64,000 nucleotides of DNA, taken from the NCBI GenBank assembly GCA_032622095.1, contig CP136067.1:78826705-78890704 (forward strand). Reading direction: 5' to 3'. The position numbers were made by a program, and so were the translations under genes. The number at the start of each line of letters is the position of its first letter. Position 1 is the stretch's first letter. Under the pieces are notes generated by a model, which saw only the letters and a list, made by a program, of their open reading frames with translations, was not told where the DNA came from and did not search any database. Of the stretch, positions 24,106 to 35,099 are shown one piece after another. Source of the DNA: Siphonodentalium dalli (Eukaryota; Mollusca; Scaphopoda; Gadilida; Siphonodentaliidae).

Positions 24106-24905
24106 CTTGTTAATGGTGGACCCCATTAAAACAAAATTTGATCCAAACTCTCCATAGGCCATATTCACCAAATGCCATTTCTTGATTGGTCGAACCCATT
24201 TTAACAAATCTGTAACACAGTCCCAAGTAATACAAGGACCCTCCATACTAGTTACTACATATAACCTAAATAGGACTGATTGCTCTTGAGGAGGAGCCAT
24301 TTTAAGAATAACTATGGATGAAGAGTTATGTCCCTGGTCGCACCCCTATTTGACCTGGTGAACACTTTTCAACAAATCTGAATCCCAGTCACCCAAGGAC
24401 TCTCTATACTAAAATGTATGCTAAATATGCCAAATGGTTCTTGAGAAGATGTTTTAAAAATAACTAATGAGGGAAAGAATTATGTCCGTGGCTCTGACCC
24501 CATTTGACCCAGTGATCCAATTCTGGATCAAATCTGAATCCTAGTCACCCATGCCAAATATAAGCTGAATAGGGCTGATGTTTTTGATAGGAAGACATTT
24601 TAAGAATTACAATGGATGGACAAGTTATGTCCCTGGTTCAGCCCTTATTTTACCAGGTGACCTCATTTTAACACATATGTATCCCTGTCACCCAAGGACC
24701 TTCCATACTAAGTATAAGCTAAATAGCCCCGATGATTCTTGAGATGTTTTAAGAATTACTATGGATGGAAAGCGTTAGGTCCCTAGCTATGCCACCTTTT
24801 TGACCATGTAACCCACATTTGAACAGAACTGAATCCCAGCCACCTAGGGACCATCCACACAAAATATTTCTCAATTCATCATCTCAGGTAAGCTAAGAAA
24901 AATGC
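24106..24905. repeat. Degenerate ~150-165-bp tandem array, pearl-like
   Basis: About five diverged units share TTATGTCCCTGG, CCC-ATTTGACC-GTGA, AACAAATCTGAATCCCAGTCACC, AAGGACC-TCCATACTAAATATAAGC and AAGAATTACTATGGATGGA. The right end carries CATCTCAGGTAAGCTAAG, similar to the GTCTCAGGTGAGCTAA terminus at 30445-30460. Tandem ~160-bp units with such an end are described for pearl elements of bivalves, now grouped with Helentron-associated elements. The family name is inference. Confidence 0.7.
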
Positions 24906-25214
24906 CCCCTTCTCTCTCATCCAGTTTCCCATATGAGAAAACAGGTATTTAGTTTTACTGGCCTAACTGTCAGATTCATCTTCACACTTGGCCTTGGGAG
25001 TTTGTTACCATAAGCCATAGGTTATTTATATACAAACTCTCTAACAGGCAGATTAGGGTATTAATCAAAGGAGCTGTCATTCCAATCAGATTTTGTTAAC
25101 ACTGCCATTTCATTTATTACTTTATAATCAATGTGACTTCTATATGGTGTTAAGTAAACATTCTGTGATTGCAGGCACCTTCCTCATATCTCATAGAGCT
25201 CTGAGTATGTGCTG
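24906..25214. other. No feature recognised
   Basis: Spacer between two repeat arrays. No exon is supported. Confidence 0.4.
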
Positions 25215-25756
25215 TTTGCATGTTCTTGAATTTAGACTGATTTAAACCAAATTTGGTTGAGTCACCCTGGTGGATGTCATAATGGTGTTAATTTTTTTTA
25301 GCAAGAAATTAACCTCAATTAAAATTTAAAAAAAAATTAAATAAAAAAAAACAAATTTTTTTTTTTATTCAAATAAATTGTTTTTTTTGTTTAATTGAAC
25401 ATGGAGTTCAATCTAAAAAATTGTTTTTTTAAAGAGTTGTGTCCCTGGCTCTGCCCCTATTTAACCCAGTGACCCAATTTGAACAAATCTGAACCCCAGC
25501 CACACAAGCACCCTCCACACCAAATATAAGCTAAATCGGACCAATGATTCTTGAGAAGTCATTCTGAGAATTGCTATGGAGAAATAGAGGTATGGCCCTG
25601 CTTTCGCAACTATTTGATCCAGTGACATCATTTGAACAAATCTGAATGTCAGTCAAATAGGGAACATCCACACCAAATATGAACTCATTCGGTCTTATGG
25701 TTCCGAAGATGTTTAAAGAATTGTTGACGGACGGATGGACGGACGGACGGATGGAC
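25215..25756. repeat. Pearl-like array with (GGAC)n tract
   Basis: A short stretch like repeat F (AACCAAATTTGGTTGAGTCACC) is followed by A/T-rich sequence. Two units of the 24.1-24.9 kb family then start near 25437, and a (GGAC/GGAT)n tract lies at 25725-25755. The order tandem units then tetranucleotide tract is the diagnostic arrangement of pearl elements. Confidence 0.7.
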
Positions 25757-28503
25757 GCTCTCATGAGAGGGTACTTATGGGTTGACTCATGAGTTCAGGG
25801 ACGACTTGTGGGTTTTTTTTGCGACTTGTGAGTTGCAACTCACAAGTGACCCATCTCAACCCACAAGAAAGGTCATTTTATCACAAAAAAGTCTAAGTTT
25901 GAAATTTGAAAGTTCTTCTGTTTTATTAATACGAGTATTTCCGTAAGATGTGAATATCACGTGTACACCCACGCGCCTGCGCAAAGCTGTCGTATTCTTG
26001 TTTCTTGTTGGCGGCCATTTTCGACAATCAGATTCACACTGCTGCTGGAGGTAAGTTTTCTTGGTAGACATCGCATTTCCATTTTGATAAAGGAATTTAT
26101 TCTGCCATATGTATAATAATATATTAATTTTTAACCGCGCTTCAAAGTAAACTGCCATTATTGACTTATTTACCGAGTTTCATTGACATCTATTTTAGAA
26201 CGATCCAGGTCCGGTCCATGAGGGTACTTGTGGGTTGACCTTAACACCGATGTTATTTACCTCATTAGCCTATCGCTTGAATGCTAATCATTTTTGCGTG
26301 AACGTTGTCAAAGACAGTTTAACCTTTATTGCCAAGAGGCCGGGAAAAGGTGACAATCGAGCTTCTTAAAATTATGTTTATTCTCTCAATAGTATTGTCT
26401 CGCATTTTAGGTGGTGCCGTATTTTTAAGCGGAAGTTCGATTGTGAGAGTTCAGAGGTCGCAAACTCGATGTTTTCCACGCACGATGCAAGTACAAATTA
26501 CAATTTGTATTCGAATATATGGTTTAAACTGATTTGTGGAACAAAATTGCGAAAACCAACATATACTAGTAGTATAGATAACACAAAGTATTTTTGAACT
26601 GTTTACATAGCTCAGTTGTTTGTTCTGTCATTTAATACTTCCCGTTTGAAGTTGGTTGGCATTTTCAGAACAACAGTCAACAGGTTTTCGGATTTGAATA
26701 ATATTCATCACAACTAGTATTCACCTTGTGAAAGAAAATAATCCTTAAACACCTACTTCTCTCCTTAAAATTATAAATTTTAATTCACTGAAAAGAGGAT
26801 GAACCGTGATCATGGCATCCAAGTGTCAGATATGAACAGGTACCAAAATAAAAATTGAGGTAAATCCAGGTTCATGTTTTTGCACAGACCATAGTAATCA
26901 CTGTTCAAAATAATAATATAATAATATGTATAATAAAGTAATTAACAATGTTACCATATAGTATAGATATACCAGTTGGGCAAGTAAACATATTGTGAGA
27001 TTAATTGTCATTGGCCGGATGATTTGAACGAAATTGGATAGTACAAATTTTTGTTACTTCATATTAGTTGGTTACAAGTATATCGTCCATGATATGTGGG
27101 TTGATTTGGCTAGATCTCTGGGTTGTTGCTTCAACTCACAAGTATGCATGAATGGACAATTTGGCATTTTGTCGCTTCATAATAGCGGGTTATGTCATCC
27201 ATAAAATGTGTGTTGAATTGGCCACATATTTGAAAGAAAAACTCTATTTTCATAATAACCCGCTTTTGATATTGGGATCCTCCTATTCCAATTAAAGAAG
27301 TGTTTTAATCTTAACATGGTGTGTTAGTAAAGAAATGACCTTTTGCTTTTAAATTCTTGCAGATATGGTGTTTGAAAAAAGGACAGAGGGGTCAAATTTA
27401 AACAACGAGTCTGAAGAAATTCTCAGAATTGACACCCTAGATGGGGAAGACATGACAGCGCCTGACGTAATTGTTCAAGCCCTGTAGGAAGCTGCGGAAT
27501 TCTTCCTAAATTCTAGCAATCAAGGGAAAACTAAGAAACGTCCGTCACAACCAGTGAAGAAACAACTTTGGTCAATAGAAGAGGAGGAAGAAATAAGACA
27601 ACATTTTAAGGCTTTCTTTGAGAGTAAAACTCTACCAAAGCCACGTCATTGTGTTAAATCTATAGAGATAAGCAGAAATTTGAATGGGGTGATCTGGACA
27701 AGAAAGGATGAATTAAAGAAACAGGTCTTTCGGATGGTTGACAAACTTTAAAATAGCACTAAGTACTTGACATTGGTGATGTTTGAAGTGATCTTTTTGA
27801 TGTTAAAACATTGCAACCATTGGGGGCCTCATAGCAGGTAAATAACAACAAAACAATTTTGCAGATTGAGGTTCCCAGAGGGTGAATTTGGTGACGCTAG
27901 CCAGCTGTGCGGGGCAGATCGAGCCACATAATTCACTCTCTGTGGACCTCATTCTGCAAATGACTGGCACCCTATTTACAGGCTTGATAATATGACTTCT
28001 CCCTTACTTTCTTTGTTTTAATAAACACTATGCACAAATATGAACACTTGCATGTGATTTTATTAAATAGGCCTGCCACTGAACATGGTATTTCCAGCCT
28101 TTTTCTTATAACCAAGTCACATCCCTGCTCTTAATAAGCTACAACATATACACCCCTGTGAAGTGCGCGGGTATAGTGGGCCCACCTCTGGTAGCCAGGT
28201 TATCAATGCACTGCTGTGATGGGAAGATAATTATGGCTTGACCATGAGTTCAGAGTAGACTTGGGAATTTCGCAACTTGTGAGTTGCAACTCACAAGTGA
28301 CCTATCTCAATCCACAGGTATGTTCATTTTATCGAAAAACAAATCTAAGTTCAACCTGCAAGTTTTGGGCAAATAGACGATCAAAATTTCCGCAGATTGA
28401 GATGGGTCACTTGTGAGTTAAACACGAGTTGCAAAAATTCCCAAAAGCTTTCTATGAACTCAAGACTCAAGAGTCAACCCATAAGTACCTTCTCATGAGA
28501 GTC
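25757..28503. mobile_element. Inverted-repeat-flanked composite element
   Basis: The left end (25757-25880) starts CTCTCATGAGAGGGTACTTA and continues TGGGTTGACTCATGAGTTCA. The right end (28392-28503) is its approximate reverse complement, ending GTACCTTCTCATGAGAG. A second copy of the left-end sequence lies in direct orientation at 28240-28335, so 28240-28503 may by itself be a MITE of the same family. Exact perfect 24-bp palindromes (ACTTGTGAGTTG arm) lie at 25824-25847 and 28275-28298. The interior carries a decayed exon at 27362-27751. The superfamily is unresolved. Confidence 0.6.
27362..27751 (+). pseudogene. Decayed SANT/Myb-like transposon exon
   Basis: A strong splice acceptor (TTTTAAATTCTTGCAG) ends at 27361. 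An open frame then starts at 27365, is broken by a TAG at about 27485, and resumes to a stop at 27751. The second part is lysine-rich and contains KKQLWSIEEEEEIRQHF, a block with CVKSIEISRN, and VIWTRKDELKKQV. This resembles the C-terminal 'R-x-WT-x-EE ... L-x-R-x-W-x-x-V-K' motif that recurs at the ends of transposon-linked proteins in molluscs and fish, which I read as SANT/Myb-like. The in-frame stop makes it a pseudogene unless the stop is a sequencing error. It belongs to the surrounding inverted-repeat element. Confidence 0.5.
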
Positions 28504-29450
28504 AAACAATGGACAGACAACTTTTCCAAATACGAGATTATAACAATTATCATTTTACTGCTTTGTTAATCATGGACGCTGTTTGGACTAGACAAATGAA
28601 TGGCACCTTGTAAGTACCATTTGTACATTTTTGCACATCACAAGTCGGTTAGCTTGTTAGTTCCTCACCAGTGGTTGGTGGGTTAATTTAGCCATCCAGT
28701 GCATCTGCTTTGTTAACTCTACCTTCGTATTTGGAACTTACATCGTGGTGATATATGACCATAGATGTTTAAGGAGATGTAATCCCCAATCAAGCAAACA
28801 AGCAACACAATTTTTCATCAGTAAACTAACACCTCAGCAATTTCATGACAGTTTGTTTCCTGAATCAGAAATTTTCAATTTTGAGGCTTGCCTTGGCAAC
28901 CAACTGAATAATAAGTGATTATATTAGGGGAGTCTAGAGACACACATTGATTAAACTGCCTGAATTGACCTACATTTCTTAACATCGCCGACTAGATTGG
29001 CTGCAACATATACATCTGTTTTTTCACAAAATGTTGTTTATGGGTATACATTACTACATGGGTGACTTGACCGAATATTTGTCTGATTGTCTGTTATGGT
29101 GCTGATTTTATGAATACACTTTGCAGAAACAGTGTAACAAAAAAGTGATGAATCCCAGTAATTCAGATTACTGAAGGGACATTAGCCTGCCAAATGGGTG
29201 TATGACGATACTACAACACGTGTATCGATATGATTACACGTGTATCGCGTTGCATTGATGTATCGTCCCATCACCAACCAACATGTCTCAATGAGGTGAA
29301 AAATTTCTCATTATTTTCATTATATACATTGGTTAGACAGCAATTTCAAAATCCCTATTTCTTGTACGCTCAAAGCTTCAGGCAGTTCTTGTATACCGTA
29401 ACAATTCCTTTGTTGAAAATAAAAAAAAATAAAATATATATATATATATA
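28504..29450. other. No gene; partial tandem-repeat match
   Basis: About 28590-28660 resembles part of the 135-bp units at 29987-30370 (ATGAATGGCACC-T--AAGTACCATTTGTACATT). A TA run lies at 29434-29450. No exon is supported. Confidence 0.45.
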
Positions 29451-29454
29451 TTAA

Positions 29455-29918
29455 AGGTACGGGCGGCGTTGGCGATGGGTGTGCTGTTAAAATATTCACC
29501 TCCGTCAAAAACCTCCATAAACAGAAATAATAGTAAAATTTAGACAGACTTTATTCTTATACCAATCATAAATATGGCATAAACAGTATGTTATTGTCAA
29601 TTTGTTTCCTTTGTTATGTAAACAAAAGCAAAAAACGTTACATTTCCTGGCTTTTGTTTATATCCGATTACGGTAACATAAAGAGCGTTATTGTTACCGT
29701 TTTCCTGATATGGCAATAATAAGGAGCGTTTATATAATGTTTGTGTAATAAACCAATAGAATTGCGAGCTCCTCTTTACGTACACCATGACGACAATATA
29801 TATTTACGCGCTGATTATGTTTGGCATATGAACAAAACAATATATATTTTAATATTCCTTATGTTGATGGCGATTTGAAGAAATATGAATATTTCTGCAA
29901 CGAACGCCGCCCGTGCCT
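29455..29918. mobile_element. TTAA-flanked MITE, copy 2
   Basis: A 464-bp relative of 16967-17485, between TTAA at 29451-29454 and 29919-29922. Its terminal inverted repeats are better preserved: AGGTACGGGCGGCGTT and the complement of AGGCACGGGCGGCGTT differ at one base. It lies immediately beside a TA microsatellite. It is shorter than copy 1 because of small internal deletions. Confidence 0.9.
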
Positions 29919-29986
29919 TTAATGTTGAAAGGTATAAGATATTTTACTGCACATGTTAAAGTATGTTCTGTCATATAATGTTTCAG

Positions 29987-30458
29987 CCCACCTTCATGGA
30001 TATTTCACACCATGTCAAAATCATGGACAAATGAATAGCATCTCAGAAATACCATTTGTACATTATAGCAACTCACAAGTCGATATCCCCAGAAGTATCC
30101 TCTCATGGGTGGACATTTCACCCCACCTTTATGGACATTTCACCCCATGACAAAATCATGGACAAATAAATAGCACCTCAGAAGTACCATTTGTACATTA
30201 TTGCAACTCACAAGTCGATATCCCCAGAAGTATCATCTCATGGGTGGACATTTCACCCCACCTTTATGGACATTTCACCCCATGTCAAAATCATGGACAA
30301 CTAAATAGCACATCAGATGTACCATTTGTACATTATTGCAACTCACAAGTCGATCTCCCTGCAAATACCCTCTCAGGATGGACGGACGGACGGATGGACG
30401 GACGACGGACGAGGAGTGATGACTATAGCTCCACCGGAGACTTCGTCTCAGGTGAGCT
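29987..30458. mobile_element. Pearl-like element with 135-bp units, (GGAC)n and terminal hairpin
   Basis: Three tandem units start at 29987, 30122 and 30257, each with CCCACCTTTATGGACATTTCA and CCATTTGTACATTAT-GCAACT. A GGAC/GGAT tract follows at 30379-30412. A terminal imperfect stem-loop lies at 30427-30458 (AGCTCCACCGGAGAC / GTCTCAGGTGAGCT, TTC loop). Units, tetranucleotide tract and 3' hairpin in this order match published pearl/Helentron-associated elements of bivalves. The overlapping short frames are artefacts. Confidence 0.78.
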
Positions 30459-30589
30459 AAAAACTGACCCACTCACATCAATACTTAATCCTATATAGAA
30501 TTAAGTATTGTTGAGGCTGGTGTAATTTTTTCTTCTGGTGACCTATGATGAAAGAGACATCTCTGAATTAGTCTTCTCTCTAGCTCTTC

Positions 30590-30735
30590 TCTTTCAGCAT
30601 ATATAGTAAATTATAGATCATCTCAGCATATATACTAAAGTCTAGACCATCTTTCAGCATATGTAGTAAATTATAGACCATCTTTCAGCATATGTAGTAA
30701 ATTATAGATCATCTTTCAGCATGAGTAGTAAATTA
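30590..30735. repeat. ~36-bp tandem repeat, about four units
   Basis: Units of the form TTTCAGCATATGTAGTAAATTATAGACCATC repeat from about 30592 to 30735, with the last one truncated. Confidence 0.88.
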
Positions 30736-30904
30736 CCCGCTCATGTCACGTTCGGGGGGGGGGTCAGAATAGATGGGCAAATTGTTTTGCTATTTTAAAT
30801 TATAGAGCTTTCTTTGCATGTTATCGGAAACAAATATTCAGAAACCGCATATCCCACTGATAAACATATATTGAGTCGTGAGTTGGCTTACATGTGTCAT
30901 TGTT

Positions 30905-31052
30905 CGCACATAATCTGCTTAGAACCGCCTCATTATGAGTCGGTAATGTGACTAAAACGTTCTCATTTTCAGCACATTAACGACTCAAAATGATGCGATT
31001 CTAAGCAGGTTATCTACCCAAAAACAGTTCTATTCTATGCAGATAATGTGCG
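30905..31052. mobile_element. Foldback repeat B (MITE-like)
   Basis: The ends are inverted: CGCACATAATCTGC at 30905-30918 and GCAGATAATGTGCG at 31039-31052. The interior contains a second inverted pair around ACATTAACGACTCA / GAGTCGGTAATGTG and TTCTCATTTTCAG. It is related to 4150-4335 and 42695-42832. No flanking duplication is clear. Confidence 0.7.
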
Positions 31053-31445
31053 GGTTTCGGGAGAGAACAGGCTGTATATATAATACTGTTCATTGATTAG
31101 TCAATTGTCAATTGGGTCAGGCGTTTTATATCCCAAATAAAACACACCGTAACACGAACGGACCAGAATATATAACTGGATGGTACAATAACTATAGGTG
31201 CGCCAGTGCGTGCGAACATAGACTAATCGATCGAGAATTCGCTTGTAGAATGTTGGGTTAACGCTGACTTCAGTACATGGTATACAATCTCCATACTACA
31301 GGAAAATTTCAGAACAAAAATATAATTATATTTTTAGCTGATTTTATGAAATGAATCAGGAAAAAGCTATATAAATATAAGTAATCACCCAGCGACCACA
31401 GTGCATTATCACACAATAAAACTGACACGAACTACATCGACCCGC
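31053..31445. other. No feature recognised
   Basis: Spacer left of the large inverted-repeat structure. No exon is supported. Confidence 0.4.
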
Positions 31446-32990
31446 CCCCCAGATGAGGGTAGTATCACCCGAAAGGGTAGAAATTTTGACGCTATTTCCA
31501 ATTATCATTGCCCCATGGCGGTTCCAAAACACTGAGGTATCCAGGGCGGAGCAGGTGGAAAATATATTTTTATGACCTTTTTAGTGTTTTTGACCTACAA
31601 ATTTCAGTATAATCAGGAAAACCAATAAAACAAGACAAATGTCGAATAAAATATACTTGAATATCAGATATTTATTCTATCTTGGTTGCTTAACATTAAT
31701 GATGTGCAATACATGATATTCTCCAACATTTTTGTGAAAAATTCACGAAAATGGCAAAAAAATGCATAAATTGCAGTGCAAAAACGTTTTCCAGAAGATT
31801 TTCTGTAAAATTTTCATTTTTTGGTATATAGCTCTCAGTGGTGCATCAAAAATGTCAGCATTATATATCTGATTCATTGATATCAACCTCACAACCACTG
31901 ATATCCAACAAGCCGAGATCTTTTCAAAAACTTAACCCTCCCCCCCAAAACTGATTTTATATCTGAAAATACCTGTCAAGTCAGAACAGCCAGTTTTGGT
32001 TCCGTTTTGATAACCAATTCAGAGTATTATCATATATCATGGAATTAGAATGTATGTAAGGAGGTTTATGTTATGGGAGAGTCTATTTTGTTTAAATATT
32101 TGAATTTTTTGGGTAAATTAGCAAACAAATTCATTATTTTTAAGTGAAATATTTCTGAAAATTCCCATGACTGTCAGTTTTATGGACACAGCTGCAAAAC
32201 ATGCACCACAATAAGCATAAATTCATCCCCAATACCAGACATGATATTCTATAATCATGTACCAGACCAGAAATAAGAAATAAAGTTAAACTTAACCCTA
32301 CCGCAAGATAGTGTTCTTAATGCTTTCAATTTTATGCTTTATGCTACTGAATTGAAAGGTCATTCAGACTAGTTGATATAATTCATACCATATATTGCAA
32401 TAGTACTTCCCACGGTTTATGCAACATCATCTTCACTGTCAATTTCATAAAATGCGATGGTATCAGTCAATAGCATTCATGTGCAACATCTTCAGGGCAG
32501 AATGGTTCAAACAGCTCAGGTTGCCTATCGGCCGTCCATCCATGAAATGCTACACCGGGAGTGGTTGATTTGGCAACGGTTGTAAGTCTCCACTGTTTTG
32601 CTATCAAGTTGGCTCATTTTGACTGTAGAATTAAAGATTCCTCACATATCAGAAATATCAAGTACCTTCTGTTGATTCTCGAACTTCTGCTGGAACATTA
32701 CCCACCTTGCTTGATTCATTTTTATCGAACGTTGATCATATAAGGCACATGCTAACTCCTTGAGTGTAGTAATCGTGTCACTATCCAGAACCCAATTAAT
32801 TCTTGAATAAGCCATGACTTCCATATATTTTAATTGTATTTCCAGCAACTTCCAGAAGAGTTATTTTCCTTTTTGGACGGTAATCACTACCCGTGAAGGA
32901 ATGGAACCCAATAAGTGCATTCTTATGTATATTTGACATCTCGATATCAATGACTTGAAGCACCTGCCCATTAGCATCAAATTTGATCAA
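31446..32990. repeat. Large inverted repeat, left arm (~1.55 kb)
   Basis: Reads as the reverse complement of about 39005-40580. The outer ends match from CCCCCAGATGAGGGTAGTAT inward. Middle blocks such as GGCGGTTCCAAAACACTGAGG, GATATCAACCTCACAACCACTGATATCC and CCAACAAGCCGAGAT also agree, with scattered point changes. The arms bracket a 6-kb interior, so the whole 31446-40580 may be one very large foldback transposon. A target duplication is not clear: CCG occurs at both borders but C-runs blur the limits. Confidence 0.85.
32520..32990 (-). pseudogene. Broken transposon-type gene in left arm (GFHxFTG protein)
   Basis: On the minus strand from 32990, one frame reads ..HKNALIGFHSFTGSDY, then KRKITLLEVAG. 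After a frameshift another reads WVLDSDTITTLKELACALYDQ, then NQARWVMFQQKF. The motif GFHxFTGxDYxSSFFRKGK, followed by a vLdSdtI.tLe.fvC.LY block and N.aRw.mF, recurs in transposon-linked predicted proteins of molluscs and cnidarians as I remember them. I do not know their biochemical role. This copy has lost the SSFFR part by a small deletion and has frameshifts, so it is dead. The right arm holds a sister copy. Confidence 0.55.
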
Positions 32991-33094
32991 CTATTGTCAG
33001 GGGGTTTAACGTTTCCTCTATTGTGCATAAACGCCATCAAGATGGCGAACTCTCTGACATGACCTCTCTATCGATTACTATGCCATTGAGTTAT

Positions 33095-34690
33095 TGTGGA
33101 AAGTGATAACCACCCAGGTTACACAAGTACAAACAACCCACTAACATACAGTCACTCCATATGTACACATAAACACCACACAACTGACAAGTTAGTCACT
33201 CACTCTATGCACATACACCTGACCCATGATCATATAGTCACCCCCTGTATACCTATACACCACTTTCATGATCATAAGTCAATCCTTGTATACCTATTCA
33301 TCTCACCGTTGGTCATACGGTCACTCCCCGTATAGATATTCGCCACACCTATGACCAAATAGCTATTCAAGATATACATATATACCCCACCCATGACCAT
33401 AGAGTCACCCGGGTATAAATATACATCTAGCCAATGGCCATATAGCCACTCGCTTTATACACGTACCACTCACCCATGACCATATACATGTATAGCCACA
33501 CTTGTATACATGTACACACCACAAATGCCATGCAGCCATGAGTCACCATGCAGTCACACCAGGTGATGATCATTCATGAACATACAGCCATGCAGGTACA
33601 CCTGGTATACTCCTACACCTGACCCATGACCATATAATCACACACTGTATACTTATTCACCACATTCATGATCATACAGTCACTCCCTGAGTACATGTTT
33701 ACCTCACCATTGGCCATACAGTCACTCCCTAAAAAGATATTCACCTCATTATTGGCCATACAGTCACTCACTGTATACCTTTTTGCCACACCAATAGTCA
33801 TATAGCCACTCGTTATATACATGTACATATAGACGTGACCATCCACACGCTCGTCAATGACCATCCAGCATACTACAGGTACACGTGCACCTAATGACTA
33901 CTGTCATTCCATGCACATCTATACGCATTACACATATGCACATCTATTTATCCATTCACCCCACCCATGATCATACAGACAACACATGTATACATATACA
34001 CCTACATGTGACAATACAGCCACACAAGTTACACCTGTACATCCCGCCCATGACCATATATGACCATACAGTCACTCCATATATACATAAACACGCATAT
34101 GACCATGTAGCTACTCTCGTTATTTACATACAGTTATGCTCCAAATAATCGACTCCTTAACCACAGCAGTATTATGGGTAATTTTTCAGGATTTAGTCGG
34201 AAAAATGGCTTGTTGCCATTCATCGGGGGGGAGCTTTCTGTTGAATGGCAACAAGCCATATTCCGACTAAATCCTGAAAAGTTACCCATAATTCTGCTAT
34301 TGTTAAGGAGTCGATTACTTAGGGATTTACTATAAACCACAGCAATGCCCATACATCCACATTGGTTACACCTGTACTGGGTACACATAACCATATAACC
34401 ATAGTCAATCCCTGTATACCTATTCACCTCACACATGACCATACATTCACTCCTTGTATACCCATACATCTCACCCTGGCCACCCCATTCAAGAACATAT
34501 AGTTAAACATGTATACCTATTCACATCATTCATGGCCATACAATAACTCCCTGTATACATACTCACCTCACCTATGACCATACGGTAACTCTCTGGTTGC
34601 CATCTTGACCTGCACTCTGTATCAAGTTGATCAATTTTTATCCTAATAGGCCAGAATAGCCACATATTGTGATTCATTTCAGTTCCGTTT
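33095..34690. repeat. Long ~47-bp minisatellite, interrupted by a MITE
   Basis: Dozens of degenerate units of the type CATGACCATACAGTCACTCC, CTGTATACATATTCACC run across the interval. They are interrupted only by the MITE at 34131-34332. Open frames on both strands here (for example the SDCMANGEVN-like repeats on minus) come from the repeat period and are not believable genes. Confidence 0.9.
34131..34332. mobile_element. Palindromic MITE, copy 3 (older)
   Basis: A relative of the 14854 MITE, inserted at TA within the minisatellite. It starts CAGTTATGCTCC at 34131 and ends near TTTACTA at 34332. The arms share CCATTCATCGG, CAACAAGCCAT and GTTACCCATAATTCTGCT with copy 1. They now differ at several positions, with a G-run in the loop region. 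Confidence 0.88.
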
Positions 34691-35099
34691 CAACGTTCTG
34701 CCCATTTATTAAAAACAAATATAGCCAGTATCCCAACAGAGGTTCTCGGAAAAATCCATAAAGCAACTTTAAAATTAATTTGTTATTCCCCATAAGGAAA
34801 TGGGACAACCAGAATAGGACATTTAGTTGTCAGATTTAGTTAAACATATTTTATTGCTCATAATCGCAATTGGATTGGGGGACAAGTGCTCGAGGCACTT
34901 AATCTCCCCCCTCTCCAAACATATAGTGACATAACATATGGTGACAAACGAAAATAACATAAGAAATAACATAAATAAAATAACTAAACTATATATGGAA
35001 CCGCCAGATAGATTGAGAGTATGAGAGATGATGATATCCACAGCGTATTCGACAGTGTAATATATTAAGTTTCCTGTTACATTCATGTTACATTTCCTG

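Noticed and set aside
33096-34677. Several 60-111-codon frames
   Set aside because: Derived from the 47-bp minisatellite and the MITE palindrome.
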